Assembly (NCBI RefSeq): GCF_028868675.1
Contig: NZ_JAGWUA010000010.1
Span: forward strand, 1 to 49,320
DNA: 49,320 nt
Source: Bradyrhizobium sp.
GTDB taxonomy: Bacteria > Pseudomonadota > Alphaproteobacteria > Rhizobiales > Xanthobacteraceae
Reading direction: 5' to 3'
The stretch's first letter is position 1. Each line of letters starts with the position of its first letter. Shown here in pieces: positions 1 through 9,307 of the stretch. The translations under genes and the position numbers were made by a program. Under the pieces are notes generated by a model. It did not search any database. It was not told the DNA's origin and saw nothing but the letters and a program-made list of their open reading frames with translations.

Positions 1-927
1 CGCGCGCCGGGGCTGGTCGGCGCCGGCGCCGACGCCGTCAATTCGAAATATCGCGGCGCGCAGGGCCTCGACCCCGACTTCATCAAGAGCCTGGAAAAAC
101 AGTTCGGCTTCGACAAGCCGGCGCCGGAGCGCTTCGCCTTGATGGTGTGGAATTTTGCCCGCTTCGATTTCGGCAAGAGCTATTTTCGTGACGTCAGTGT
201 CGTTCAATTGATCAAGGAGAAGCTGCCGGTCTCGATGTCGCTCGGCATCTGGATGACGCTGCTGACCTACCTGATCTCGATCCCGCTCGGCATCCGCAAG
301 GCGGTGAAGGATGGCTCGCGCTTCGACACATGGACCTCGGCCGTGATCATCGTCGGCTTCGCGATCCCGGGCTTCCTGTTCGCGATCCTCCTGATCATCC
401 TGTTTGCCGGCGGCTCGTTCTTCAACTGGTTCCCGCTGCGCGGGCTGACCTCGGACGGCTGGTCGCAATTTCCCTGGTACTGGAAGGTCATCGACTATTT
501 CTGGCACCTGACGCTGCCGCTGCTTTCCATGGGCCTGAGCGCGTTCGCCACCATGACGCTGCTCACCAAGAACTCGTTTCTCGACGAGATCCGCAAGCAA
601 TATGTCATGACCGCGCGCGCCAAGGGCTGCAGCGAGAACCAGGTGCTGTACGGCCATATCTTCCGCAACGCGATGCTGATCGTGATCGCCGGCTTCCCCG
701 GCGCCTTCATCCACGCCTTCTTCTCGGGCTCGCTGCTGATCGAGACCATCTTTTCGCTCGATGGGCTCGGCCTGCTCAGCTTCGAGAGCGTACTCAACCG
801 CGACTATCCCGTGGTGTTCGGCACGCTCTACATCTTCTCGCTGGTCGGCCTCGTGGTGAACCTGATCTCGGACCTCACCTACATGTGGATCGATCCGCGG
901 ATCGATTTCGAGGCGCGGGAGGTCTGA
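1..927 (+). CDS. yejB: Peptide ABC transporter permease YejB (5' end outside window)
   Basis: Inner-membrane permease of the YejABEF-type oligopeptide importer (binding-protein-dependent transport family). The frame is open from base 1, so the N-terminus lies outside the window; 308 codons are visible. Several hydrophobic segments are present, and the permease-ATPase coupling (EAA) loop is visible around the stretch [17 protein letters not shown]. The C-terminus ends [11 protein letters not shown]. The stop overlaps the ATG of the next permease by one base (TGATG), indicating one operon with yejE and yejF. A YejA-like binding protein would be expected upstream but cannot be seen. Family assignment is firm; the substrate (peptides) is inferred from the family. 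Confidence 0.9.
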   Translation, partial: RAPGLVGAGADAVNSKYRGAQGLDPDFIKSLEKQFGFDKPAPERFALMVWNFARFDFGKSYFRDVSVVQLIKEKLPVSMSLGIWMTLLTYLISIPLGIRKAVKDGSRFDTWTSAVIIVGFAIPGFLFAILLIILFAGGSFFNWFPLRGLTSDGWSQFPWYWKVIDYFWHLTLPLLSMGLSAFATMTLLTKNSFLDEIRKQYVMTARAKGCSENQVLYGHIFRNAMLIVIAGFPGAFIHAFFSGSLLIETIFSLDGLGLLSFESVLNRDYPVVFGTLYIFSLVGLVVNLISDLTYMWIDPRIDFEAREV

Positions 928-2105
928 TGGCCGTCACCGCCCCCACCCCGATCGAGACCACGACGAAGTCGCCGCTCGGCGAAGCCGTGCCGGTCACGCG
1001 CAAGGCGTTCAGCCCGTCGCCGCTCAACAGGCGGCGCTGGGAGAGCTTCAAGGCCAACCGGCGCGGCTTCTGGTCGTTCTGGATCTTCCTGGTGCTGTTC
1101 ACGGTGTCGCTGTTTGCCGAGTTGATCGCCAACGACCGGCCGTTCCTGATCAAGTTCGACGGCCATCTCTACTGGCCGGCCTTCGTCACCTATTCGGAGA
1201 CCACGTTCGGCGGCGATTTCGAGACCGCGGCCGACTATCGCGATCCCTACCTGCAGAAGCTGATCAAGGAGAAGGGCGGCACCATCGTCTGGCCGCTGAT
1301 CCGCTATTCCTACGACACCCACAATCTCGATCTGCCGACGCCCGCGCCGTCGCCGCCGACCTGGATGCTGACGGAGAAGCAGTGCGCGCCGGTCGTCGAG
1401 AAGAAGGGCCTGAAGAGCTGCCGGGATCTCGAATACAACTGGCTCGGCACCGATGACCAGGGCCGCGACGTGGTGGCGCGGCTGATCTACGGCTTCCGCA
1501 TCTCGGTGCTGTTCGGTCTCTGTCTCACCATCGTCTCCTCGATCGTCGGCATCGCGGCGGGCGGCATCCAGGGCTATTTCGGCGGCTGGATCGATCTCTC
1601 GTTCCAGCGCTTCATCGAGATCTGGACGGCGATCCCCTCGCTCTACCTGCTGCTGATCCTGTCCTCGGTGCTGGTGCCCGGCTTCTTCGTTCTGCTCGGC
1701 ATCCTCCTGTTGTTCTCCTGGGTGTCGCTGGTGGGCCTCGTGCGCGCGGAATTCTTGCGCGGGCGCAATTTCGAGTACATCCAGGCGGCGCGCGCGCTCG
1801 GCGTTTCCAACGCGGTGATCATGTTCCGCCACCTGCTGCCGAATGCGATGGTGGCGACCATGACTTTCCTGCCGTTCATCGTCTCGAGCTCGGTGATGAC
1901 GCTGACTGCGCTCGACTTCCTGGGCTTCGGCCTGCCGCCGGGATCGCCGTCGCTCGGCGAGCTCCTGTCGCAGGGCAAGTCCAACGTGCAGGCGCCCTGG
2001 CTCGGCTTCACCGGCTTCTTCTCGGTCGCGATCATGCTCTCGCTCCTGATCTTCGTCGGCGAAGCCGTGCGCGACGCCTTCGATCCGCGCAAGACGTTCA
2101 GGTGA
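927..2105 (+). CDS. yejE: Peptide ABC transporter permease YejE
   Basis: Second membrane permease of the YejBEF importer, 392 residues. An N-terminal cytoplasmic stretch carries a basic RRRWESFKANRRGFWSF segment before the first membrane helix, followed by a long periplasmic region with a Tyr/Pro-rich part, then the transmembrane core. The EAA loop is seen in FEYIQAARALGVSNAVIMF. The ATG at 927 shares its A with the yejB stop; a longer open frame runs upstream to 330 but overlaps yejB and has no family-like sequence, so it is rejected as part of the gene. The long soluble insertion between helix 1 and the core is normal for YejE/OppC-type subunits. Confidence 0.93.
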   Translation: MAVTAPTPIETTTKSPLGEAVPVTRKAFSPSPLNRRRWESFKANRRGFWSFWIFLVLFTVSLFAELIANDRPFLIKFDGHLYWPAFVTYSETTFGGDFETAADYRDPYLQKLIKEKGGTIVWPLIRYSYDTHNLDLPTPAPSPPTWMLTEKQCAPVVEKKGLKSCRDLEYNWLGTDDQGRDVVARLIYGFRISVLFGLCLTIVSSIVGIAAGGIQGYFGGWIDLSFQRFIEIWTAIPSLYLLLILSSVLVPGFFVLLGILLLFSWVSLVGLVRAEFLRGRNFEYIQAARALGVSNAVIMFRHLLPNAMVATMTFLPFIVSSSVMTLTALDFLGFGLPPGSPSLGELLSQGKSNVQAPWLGFTGFFSVAIMLSLLIFVGEAVRDAFDPRKTFR

Positions 2106-2113
2106 GGGCCGCG

Positions 2114-3751
2114 ATGGACGCGATCAACCAGCCCCTGCTTGCCGTGCGCGATCTCTCCGTGGCGTTCCACCAGGGCGGAGGCACGACGCTTGCGGTCGAC
2201 AGGGTCTCGTTCCAGATCAAGCGCGGCGAGTGCGTGGCGCTGGTCGGCGAGTCCGGCTCGGGCAAATCGGTCAGCGCGTTGTCGATCCTGAAGCTCTTGC
2301 CCTATCCGAGCGCCTCGCATCCCTCCGGCAGCATCCGCTTCAAGGGGCGCGACGTCCTCGGCCTGCCGGAGCGCGAAATGCGCGGCATTCGCGGTGGTGA
2401 GATCTCGATCATCTTCCAGGAGCCGATGACTTCGCTCAATCCGCTGCATACGATCGAGGCGCAGATCGGCGAGATCATCCAGCTGCACAATCCCACCAGC
2501 ACCGCGCTGGCGCGCCAGCGCACGCTGGAACTGCTGACGCAGGTCGGCATTCCCGAGCCGGAGACGCGGCTCAAGAGCTATCCGCACCAGCTCTCCGGCG
2601 GCCAGCGCCAGCGCGTGATGATCGCGATGGCGCTCGCCAACGAACCCGACCTGCTGATCGCGGACGAGCCGACCACCGCGCTCGACGTCACCGTGCAGGC
2701 GCAGATCCTTGCGCTGCTCGCCGACATCCGCGCCCGGCTCGGCATGAGTCTGCTCTTCATCACCCATGATCTCGGCATCGTGCGCCGCATCGCCGATACC
2801 GTCTGCGTCATGAACGGCGGCAAGATCGTCGAGCAGGGCCCGGTGGAGGAAGTGTTTACGCGCCCGAAGCACCCCTACACGCGCGATCTGCTGGCTGCGG
2901 AGCCGAAGCCCGATCCGGCGCCGCCGCAGCCGCAGGCGCCGGTGGTAATGTCGGCGAGCGATCTGAAGGTATGGTTTCCGATCAAGCGCGGCCTGACGCG
3001 CAAGACGGTCGGCTATATCAAGGCAGTCGACGGCGTCACCATTGCCGTGCGCAAGGGCGAGACGCTCGGCGTCGTCGGCGAATCCGGCTCGGGCAAGACC
3101 ACGCTGGGGCTCGCGCTATTGCGCCTGATCTCCTCCAACGGCCGCATCGTATTCCTGGGCAAGGACATCCAGGGTCTGCGCTTCAAGGAGATGCGTCCCT
3201 TCAGGCGCGACATGCAGATCGTGTTCCAGGACCCGTTCGGGTCGCTTAGCCCGCGCATGTCGGTTTCGGACATCATCGGCGAAGGCCTCTCGGTGCATCA
3301 GCCAAAGCTCTCGCAGGACGAGCGCGAGGCGCGCGTGGTGCAGGCGTTGCAGGATGTCGGGCTCGATCCGGAGACACGCTTCCGCTATCCACATGAGTTC
3401 TCCGGCGGCCAGCGCCAGCGCATCAGCATCGCGCGCGCCGTGGTGCTGGAGCCCGATTTCGTCGTGCTGGACGAGCCGACCAGCGCGCTCGACATGCTGC
3501 TCCAGGCCCAGATGGTCGACCTCCTGCGCGAACTGCAGCGCAAGCGCGACCTGACCTACATGTTCATCTCGCACGATCTGCGCGTGGTCGCCTCGCTCGC
3601 CAGCCATCTGATCGTGATGCGCGGCGGCAAGGTGGTGGAGGAGGGGCCGGCCGCCGAGCTGTTCAAGACGCCGAAGACCGACTACACCCGCGCGCTGTTC
3701 GCCGCCGCGTTCCGGCTGGAGACGGCCGGCAACGGAGCGGTGGCGACGTAA
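2114..3751 (+). CDS. yejF: Peptide ABC transporter, fused double ATPase YejF
   Basis: Energy-coupling subunit, 545 residues, made of two complete ABC ATPase domains in one chain, as is typical of YejF. Each half shows a Walker A (GESGSGKS in the first, GESGSGKTT in the second), a signature motif (LSGGQRQR and FSGGQRQR) and a Walker B (LLIADEPTT and FVVLDEPTS). An oligopeptide-transporter C-terminal tail follows each domain ([11 protein letters not shown] and [11 protein letters not shown]). ATG 2114 is preferred because an AGGG lies five bases upstream; a GTG at 2102 overlapping the yejE stop is the alternative. It hydrolyses ATP to drive peptide import through YejB/YejE. Confidence 0.94.
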   Translation: MDAINQPLLAVRDLSVAFHQGGGTTLAVDRVSFQIKRGECVALVGESGSGKSVSALSILKLLPYPSASHPSGSIRFKGRDVLGLPEREMRGIRGGEISIIFQEPMTSLNPLHTIEAQIGEIIQLHNPTSTALARQRTLELLTQVGIPEPETRLKSYPHQLSGGQRQRVMIAMALANEPDLLIADEPTTALDVTVQAQILALLADIRARLGMSLLFITHDLGIVRRIADTVCVMNGGKIVEQGPVEEVFTRPKHPYTRDLLAAEPKPDPAPPQPQAPVVMSASDLKVWFPIKRGLTRKTVGYIKAVDGVTIAVRKGETLGVVGESGSGKTTLGLALLRLISSNGRIVFLGKDIQGLRFKEMRPFRRDMQIVFQDPFGSLSPRMSVSDIIGEGLSVHQPKLSQDEREARVVQALQDVGLDPETRFRYPHEFSGGQRQRISIARAVVLEPDFVVLDEPTSALDMLLQAQMVDLLRELQRKRDLTYMFISHDLRVVASLASHLIVMRGGKVVEEGPAAELFKTPKTDYTRALFAAAFRLETAGNGAVAT

Positions 3752-3755
3752 GGGC

Positions 3756-4598
3756 CTACAGCCGCTTGATCGTGACCACTTCGCTGCCGGCCTGGCTGAT
3801 TCGGGCGATCGCCTGCGCGGTGTTCTCGATCACGGTTGCCATATGATGGGCGTTGGCGTGCACGATGCTGCTGCCGTCGCGCACGATCGCGACGTGGCCC
3901 TTCCAGAAGATCAGGTCGCCGCGCTGCAGCTTCCTTCTCTCATGCGCTTCGAGCGCACGGCCGAGCCCGTCCTGCTGCATGTCGCTGTCGCGCGGGCAGC
4001 CGATGCCGGCGGCGGTCAGCGAGACCTGCACCAGGCCCGAGCAATCGATGCCAAGGCTGCTCTTGCCGCCCCAGAGATAGGGCGTGCCGACGAAACGTTC
4101 GGCAACCGCGACGAAGTCCGGCTCGCGATCGTCGAGTTCGCCGAGATGCGCTTTCGGCAGGTAGCGACCGCCATGCGTCACGGCAAAGCTGCCATCCTCG
4201 CGCGTTACCGTCACCCTTGATCCCAGCACCAGCGCGTCCGCCGGCGGCAGCTTGATCGAGGGGCCGGGAAAAGCAAACGTTCGCAGCGTCGTGACCTTGT
4301 GCGTCGGCGCGGCCGCGGGTCTTGCGAGCGCCGCATCGGGCAGCCAGCCGACGTAACCGTCGCTGGCAAGCTGGCCCCAGGCGAAACCCTCGCCGTTGCG
4401 GTCGTAGACGGTGACGCGCTCGCCGAGCAGCGCCTCCGTCATCAGCGTGGCGCCGGACGACGGCTGCTCGCGCAGCGGCGCGATCGGCTCGATCACCTCG
4501 AACTCCTCGCCGGTGACGAAACGGTCGGCGGTGACCTTGCCCTCGAGATATTTCGCGGCGAGGTCGCCTCGTGCTGGCGTCAGCCGCGGATCATGCAT
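3756..4598 (-). CDS. NlpC/P60 (C40) cysteine peptidase with SH3-type N-terminal domains
   Basis: Probable cell-wall amidase/endopeptidase, 280 residues. The first ~150 residues look like bacterial SH3 repeats (for example PLREQPSSGA and the WGQLASDGYVGWLPD strand). The catalytic NlpC/P60 domain spans about residues 160-265: Cys186 in GIDCSGLV is the expected nucleophile and His235 in KGHVAIV the expected base. No signal peptide is visible. The ATG lies inside the end of the upstream aminopeptidase gene (8-base overlap), so the two are translationally coupled. Pairing with an M17 aminopeptidase suggests turnover of peptides from peptidoglycan, but that is inference. It converges with yejF, with only four bases between the stops. 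Confidence 0.9.
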   Translation of the reverse strand: MHDPRLTPARGDLAAKYLEGKVTADRFVTGEEFEVIEPIAPLREQPSSGATLMTEALLGERVTVYDRNGEGFAWGQLASDGYVGWLPDAALARPAAAPTHKVTTLRTFAFPGPSIKLPPADALVLGSRVTVTREDGSFAVTHGGRYLPKAHLGELDDREPDFVAVAERFVGTPYLWGGKSSLGIDCSGLVQVSLTAAGIGCPRDSDMQQDGLGRALEAHERRKLQRGDLIFWKGHVAIVRDGSSIVHANAHHMATVIENTAQAIARISQAGSEVVTIKRL

Positions 4599-5970
4599 AG
4601 CGCTCGCTCAGCAGCTTGTAGAGGGCGCGCGCCGCCTGGCACTCGCCGCCCTCGGGACGCCCGGGTCTTGCGGACGGCGTCCAGGCGTAGATGTCGACAT
4701 GCAGCCAGCACTTCGCCTGCTCGACGAAGCGCTGCAGGAACAGCGCGCAGGTGATCGAGCCGGCAAAGCCCCCGGAGGGTGCATTGGTGATGTCGGCGGT
4801 CTTCGAATCCAGCCAGGAATCGTAGGCCGGCCACAGCGGCATGCGCCACAACGGATCGTTCTCCGCGACGGCGCATCGCGCGACGTCCGCGGCAAGCGTC
4901 TCATCGTTGGTGTAAAAGGGCGGTAAATCCGGCCCGAGCGCCACGCGCGCCGCGCCCGTCAGCGTGCCGAGATCGATCAGCAGGTCGGGCTTCTCCTCGT
5001 CGGCCAGCGCCAGCGCGTCGGCGAGCACCAGCCGGCCCTCGGCGTCGGTGTTGCCGATCTCCACGGAAATGCCCTTGCGCGAGCGGAAGATGTCGAGCGG
5101 GCGGAAGGCATTGCCGGAGACCGCATTCTCCACGGCGGGGATCAGCACCCGCAGGCGCACCTTCAGCTTCGCGGCCATCACCATGCGCGCGAGCGCCAGC
5201 ACGTTGGCGGCACCGCCCATGTCCTTCTTCATGATCAGCATGCCGCTCGACGGCTTGAGGTCGAGCCCGCCGGTGTCGAAGCAGACGCCTTTGCCAACCA
5301 GGGTCACCTTGGGATGGTCGGGATCGCCCCAGCCGAGATCGATCAGGCGCGGCGCGCGGCTGGAGGCCATCCCGACAGCGTGGATCAGCGGAAAACTCCG
5401 CTTCAGTTCCTCGCCGACGACGCAGGTGCAGTTGGCGCCGAATTCTTCCGCGAGTGCTTGCGCGGCGGCCGCGAGTTCTCCGGGCCCCATGTCGTTGGAG
5501 GGCGTATTGACGAGGTCGCGCGCCAGCGCCGCGGCCTCTGCGATTGCTGCGGTCTCGGCGACATCCACGCCGTCGGGTGGAACCAGCCGGACGTCGGAAC
5601 GATCAGGCTTGCGGTAGCGGCCGAAGCGGTAGCTGCCGAGCGCGAAGGCGAGGGCGGCGAGGCGCGCATCATGCGGCGCATTGGCGAAGCGGTAGGTGCC
5701 GGGCGGCAGCAATCCCGGCAGCGCGCCCGGCCGGAACGGGTCGCGCGATTTTGCGCCGTCATCCTCCAAGCCGAACAGCACCTGCGCGATCGCGCCGTCG
5801 GGCGCGGGCAAAGCGAGCCATGCGCCCGGCTTGGCGGTGAAGCCGTTGGCCACCGCGAACTGACGCTGCGGCGGCGACAGCGTTTCCCGCAGAGCATCCC
5901 AGCGCGACCTGGTTACGAAGGTGATGGGGATGGCGGATGCGGGGGAGGAGGTCTCGAAGACGGAGGGCAT
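4591..5970 (-). CDS. M17 family leucyl aminopeptidase
   Basis: Two-metal cytosolic aminopeptidase removing N-terminal residues from peptides, 459 residues. The catalytic C-terminal domain shows the M17 hallmarks: Lys227 and Asp232 in GKGVCFDTGGLDLKP, Asp250 in MKKDMGGAA, and the NTDAEGR signature at 307-313 with metal ligands Asp309 and Glu311 and catalytic Arg313. The shorter, diverged N-terminal domain fits the probable-aminopeptidase subfamily rather than classical PepA. It is the first gene of a two-gene minus-strand unit with the NlpC/P60 peptidase. The start at 5970 is the first in-frame ATG before conserved sequence; its ribosome binding site is weak. Confidence 0.92.
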   Translation of the reverse strand: MPSVFETSSPASAIPITFVTRSRWDALRETLSPPQRQFAVANGFTAKPGAWLALPAPDGAIAQVLFGLEDDGAKSRDPFRPGALPGLLPPGTYRFANAPHDARLAALAFALGSYRFGRYRKPDRSDVRLVPPDGVDVAETAAIAEAAALARDLVNTPSNDMGPGELAAAAQALAEEFGANCTCVVGEELKRSFPLIHAVGMASSRAPRLIDLGWGDPDHPKVTLVGKGVCFDTGGLDLKPSSGMLIMKKDMGGAANVLALARMVMAAKLKVRLRVLIPAVENAVSGNAFRPLDIFRSRKGISVEIGNTDAEGRLVLADALALADEEKPDLLIDLGTLTGAARVALGPDLPPFYTNDETLAADVARCAVAENDPLWRMPLWPAYDSWLDSKTADITNAPSGGFAGSITCALFLQRFVEQAKCWLHVDIYAWTPSARPGRPEGGECQAARALYKLLSERYA

Positions 5971-6169
5971 GGGCTGGCTCGGGCGCGGGCGCGAGCGGAT
6001 CGCGCGGGATGCCGGAAGACTTCGCAGAGTTTGGCCGCGCCTGCAATCGGCTTTGCTGCAGGATGCGGTCGGCTACTCGCTGGCCCGGCGTCATGCTAGG
6101 TTCCGGCAAGACCGCCTGCGGCGTGACGCGTCCGGAGGTCAGCCAATCAAGCGTGCCGGGAGGATTGCA

Positions 6170-6373
6170 ATGGACGTTCTGTGGAACGTGATCGGGTTTC
6201 TCGGCCAGGCCATCGAGGCGGTGTTCGACTATGTCGAGCATCATCATTGGATCTTCGCCTTCCTTGCCGGCGGCTATGTCTTCTATCTCCACGACCGCGC
6301 CGTCCATGCGCGGTTCGACGCGCTCGACAAGCGGATCGACGAGATCAGGAAGCGGCTCGCCGTCGAATATTGA
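6170..6373 (+). CDS. Small membrane-anchored protein, 67 residues, unknown function
   Basis: Not recognised as a named family. A strong GGGAGGA ribosome binding site at 6158-6163 precedes ATG 6170. The protein has an amphipathic start (MDVLWNVIGFLGQ), a hydrophobic segment near residues 28-41 (WIFAFLAGGYVFYL) and a charged helical tail (RFDALDKRIDEIRKRL) that could form a coiled coil. An open frame upstream to 5921 is not supported, because it runs through the promoter region of the divergent aminopeptidase. The gene stands alone between that aminopeptidase and the TadD-like gene. Confidence 0.7.
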   Translation: MDVLWNVIGFLGQAIEAVFDYVEHHHWIFAFLAGGYVFYLHDRAVHARFDALDKRIDEIRKRLAVEY

Positions 6374-6464
6374 GCCGGGCGAGCGGCCGTTAACCGCCCG
6401 TTAGGGTTAACGGTCTATTGCTGGCGCGTTCGGCTCGATCAATCGGCTCGAGAGTCAAAGCGTC

Positions 6465-7271
6465 ATGCGTCAGCGGTTCAGTCCTGCCCGACTTCTCGCG
6501 TCCGCCTCGCTGGTCGCGCTGTTGGCTGCGGGGCTTGGCGGCTGCCAGACCATGGCCGACATCACGGGGTCGCTGACGCAGCGCGCGGATGCCGCGCCGC
6601 CGACCGATCCGGTGCGCGCCGCCGAGGTTTATGGCGAGCGCTATCGCGCCAACCCCAAGGACCCCAATGCGGCGCTGGCCTACGGCCAGGCCTTGCGCGC
6701 CAACGGTCAGCGTGCGCAGGCCGCAGCCGTGCTCGAGCAGGCCACCATCGCCCATCCCGGCAACAAGGCGCTGCTGGCGGCTTACGGCCGTGCGCTCGCC
6801 GACAACGGCAATTTCCAGCAGGCCTTCGACGTCTTGTCGAAGGCCCATTCGCCCGACAATCCGGACTGGCGCCTGCTCTCGGTGCAGGGCACCGCGCTCG
6901 ACCAGATGGGTCGGCACGAGGACGCGCGCCGCTACTATGCGAGCGCGCTGAAGATTGCGCCCGGCGAGCCCGGCGTGCTCTCCAATCTCGGCCTGTCCTA
7001 CATGCTCTCGAAGGAGCTGCCCAAGGCGGAGGAGACGCTGCGGCAGGCTTATGCCGCGCCGAACGCGGGGCCGCGGGTACGGCAGAATCTCGCTCTGGTG
7101 GTCGGCCTGCAGGGTCGCTTCGCGGAGGCCGAGACCATCGTCAAGGCCGACCTGCCGCCGGAAGAGGCCGCCGCCAACGTCGCCTATCTGAAGGACATGC
7201 TGAACCGCAAGGATGCGCCCCGCGCGGCCTCCCGCCGGATGCCGGTCGCCTCCCTCAGCCAGCCCGATTGA
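6465..7271 (+). CDS. tadD: TadD-like tetratricopeptide lipoprotein of the pilus locus
   Basis: Probable outer-membrane pilotin-type lipoprotein of the Tad pilus, 268 residues. A signal peptide ends in a lipobox (LGGC, Cys about residue 27). Tandem TPR-like helical repeats fill about residues 50-240, with the usual Ala/Gly/Tyr spacing (for example AALAYGQALRANG and GVLSNLGLSYMLSKE). In known Tad systems TadD helps localise or assemble the secretin. It lies on the plus strand and converges with tadC, so it is transcribed apart from the main pilus operon but physically attached to it. Assignment rests on the lipobox, the TPR pattern and location. Confidence 0.85.
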   Translation: MRQRFSPARLLASASLVALLAAGLGGCQTMADITGSLTQRADAAPPTDPVRAAEVYGERYRANPKDPNAALAYGQALRANGQRAQAAAVLEQATIAHPGNKALLAAYGRALADNGNFQQAFDVLSKAHSPDNPDWRLLSVQGTALDQMGRHEDARRYYASALKIAPGEPGVLSNLGLSYMLSKELPKAEETLRQAYAAPNAGPRVRQNLALVVGLQGRFAEAETIVKADLPPEEAAANVAYLKDMLNRKDAPRAASRRMPVASLSQPD

Positions 7272-7331
7272 TCTGGACTTTTCGCGTGTGTCGAGCGCGG
7301 CTGTCGCCGCGGCCCGCGTGGCCGCGCCCGG

Positions 7332-8306
7332 TCAGTGCAGCTCCGAGATCTTGATGCCAGTCGGTCCGAGAATGACGACGAACAGGACCGGCAGGAAGAA
7401 CAGGATCATCGGCACGGTCAGCTTCGGCGGCAGCGCGGCCGCCTTCTTCTCGGCCTCGTTCATGCGCATGTCGCGGTTTTCCTGCGCCATCACCCGCAGC
7501 GAATGGCCGAGCGGCGTGCCGTAGCGCTCCGCCTGCTGCAGGGCCAGGCAGACCGACTTGACGCCTTCGAGGCCGGTGCGCCGCGACAGGTTCTCATAGG
7601 CCACCTTGCGGTCCTGCAGATAGGACAGTTCCGCCGTCGTCAGCGTGAACTCCTCCGACAGCGCGATCGACTGGCCGACGATCTCCGCGGCGACCTTGCG
7701 AAACGCGGTCTCGACCGACATGCCGGACTCGATGCAGATCAGCAAGAGGTCGAGCGCATCGGGGAAGGCGCGCTTGATCGAGAGCTGGCGCTTGGAGATC
7801 GCGTTCCTCAGGAACAGCATCGGCGCCTGCAGCCCGAGATAGGCGGCGACGACGCAGATGCCGATCTTGATCGGCATCGGCTGCTGCATCTTCGCGATCA
7901 GGAACACGTAGAGGACCGCGCCGACGAACAGCACGATCGGGGTCACGCCGCGGGCGAACAGGAAGGTGACGTAGGGCGCGTGGCCGCGATAGCCCGCCAT
8001 CACGAGCTTCTCGCGCGCGGCCTCCTGCGCCAGCCATTTGGTGAGGTTGAAGTCCTCGACCACCTTGGAGACGAGCTGCTTCGGCGTCTGGCGCAGCGAG
8101 ACCTTCTCGCTCTTGGCCAGCCGGTCGCGTTCGCGCTGGCGGATGCGCTCGCGCTCGTTGGCCACCGCCTTCATACGCTTGGCAAGGCCTTCGCCCGCGA
8201 ACAGCGGCATCACCAGGGTGTAGACGGTGGCGCTGGCGGCGATGGCCGCCAGCAGCATCGTCAGGAAGTGGACGTCATGCAGCTTCGCGATGAGGAAGTC
8301 GACCAT
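7332..8306 (-). CDS. tadC: Tad pilus inner-membrane platform protein TadC
   Basis: Inner-membrane GspF-type platform protein, 324 residues. A hydrophobic N-terminus (FLTMLLAAIAASATVYTLV) is followed by two hydrophobic segments near residues 125-185 and a cytoplasmic GspF/T2SSF helical domain with the typical stretch ALDLLLICIESGMSVETAF. A final hydrophobic segment (PMILFFLPVLFVVILG) ends the chain. With TadB it forms the machine base on which the CpaF ATPase acts to polymerise pilin. It is the last gene of the minus-strand pilus operon, nine bases after the tadB stop. Confidence 0.93.
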   Translation of the reverse strand: MVDFLIAKLHDVHFLTMLLAAIAASATVYTLVMPLFAGEGLAKRMKAVANERERIRQRERDRLAKSEKVSLRQTPKQLVSKVVEDFNLTKWLAQEAAREKLVMAGYRGHAPYVTFLFARGVTPIVLFVGAVLYVFLIAKMQQPMPIKIGICVVAAYLGLQAPMLFLRNAISKRQLSIKRAFPDALDLLLICIESGMSVETAFRKVAAEIVGQSIALSEEFTLTTAELSYLQDRKVAYENLSRRTGLEGVKSVCLALQQAERYGTPLGHSLRVMAQENRDMRMNEAEKKAAALPPKLTVPMILFFLPVLFVVILGPTGIKISELH

Positions 8307-8315
8307 GGGGCACCA

Positions 8316-9293
8316 TCAGAAATCGAAGTTGATCATCTTCTTCATCACCATCACGCCGATCGACATCCAGATGACGCAGCCGACCAGCATCAGCTGGCCG
8401 GTCGGATGGGTCCACAGCAGCGAGATGTATTGCGGCGTCGAGAGGTAGACCAGGAGCATGACGATCGGCGGAAGCGAACCGATGATGCCGGCGGAAGCCT
8501 TGGCCTCCATCGACATCGCCTGGATCTTCTCCTTCATCTTCTTGCGGTCGCGCAGCACCTTGGAGAGGTTGCCGAGCGCCTCCGAGAGGTTGCCGCCCGA
8601 TTTCTGCTGGATCGACACGACGATGCCGAAGAAGTTGGCCTCGGGCAGCGGCATGCGGTCGTAGAGCCGCGCGCAGGCTTCGCCGAGCGGCATGCCGATC
8701 GCCTGGGTCTCGATGATGGCCAGGAACTCGCTGCGCAGGGGCTCGGGCGAATCGGCGGCGACGACCTTGATGGACTCGAACAGCGGCAGGCCCGCCTTGA
8801 TGCCGCGGACGATCACGTCGACGGCGTCGGGCAGCGCCTTGAGGAATTTCGCTTCGCGGCGCTTCTTCAGGAAGCCGAGCGTCCAGCGCGGCAGGCCGAA
8901 GCCGGCGGCGAAGGCGAGCCCCGCGGCCCCGAGCAGCCCGCCGCCGACGAGCATGGCGAGCAGGAAGCAGGCGCCGGCGAGCACGCCCGACGCGATCCAG
9001 AACTTCTGCGGCGTCCAGTCCAGCCCGGCCTGCGCGAGGCGCACGGAGAGCGGAACGCTCTTTTCCTTCTGGCGCCGCGCCTCGAGATCCTTCAGCGTGC
9101 CCTCGACCTGCTCGCGGCGCGAGCGCTGGGTCTTCTCGGCCTGACGCGCCGCCGTAGGCTCGGCGCGCGCCACGGAGGCGCGGCGGCTCTCCGCCTTGCG
9201 CTCGCCGGACAGGAGCGGATAGATGAAGACCCACGCAATGCCGCCGACCGCGGCGGTGGCGAGGAAGGCGAGGGCGAGCACTTGAATCTTCAT
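8316..9293 (-). CDS. tadB: Tad pilus inner-membrane platform protein TadB
   Basis: Paralogue of TadC, 325 residues, with an N-terminal membrane segment (IQVLALAFLATAAVGGIAWVFI), a charged Arg/Lys-rich linker (about residues 40-80), a hydrophobic pair near 100-130 and the GspF domain with ALPDAVDVIVRGIKAGLPL. The MKIQ start at ATG 9293 is preferred over a TTG at 9311, because it gives a clean membrane start and has GAGGG upstream. It lies 14 bases after the cpaF stop and nine before tadC, so the three are co-transcribed. It partners TadC as the pilus assembly platform. Confidence 0.93.
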   Translation of the reverse strand: MKIQVLALAFLATAAVGGIAWVFIYPLLSGERKAESRRASVARAEPTAARQAEKTQRSRREQVEGTLKDLEARRQKEKSVPLSVRLAQAGLDWTPQKFWIASGVLAGACFLLAMLVGGGLLGAAGLAFAAGFGLPRWTLGFLKKRREAKFLKALPDAVDVIVRGIKAGLPLFESIKVVAADSPEPLRSEFLAIIETQAIGMPLGEACARLYDRMPLPEANFFGIVVSIQQKSGGNLSEALGNLSKVLRDRKKMKEKIQAMSMEAKASAGIIGSLPPIVMLLVYLSTPQYISLLWTHPTGQLMLVGCVIWMSIGVMVMKKMINFDF

Positions 9294-9307
9294 GGCGTGG
9301 CTGGCCC

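Noticed and set aside
5921..6169. Upstream extension of the small 67-residue protein
   Set aside because: It crosses the promoter region and start of the divergent aminopeptidase, while ATG 6170 has a strong ribosome binding site.
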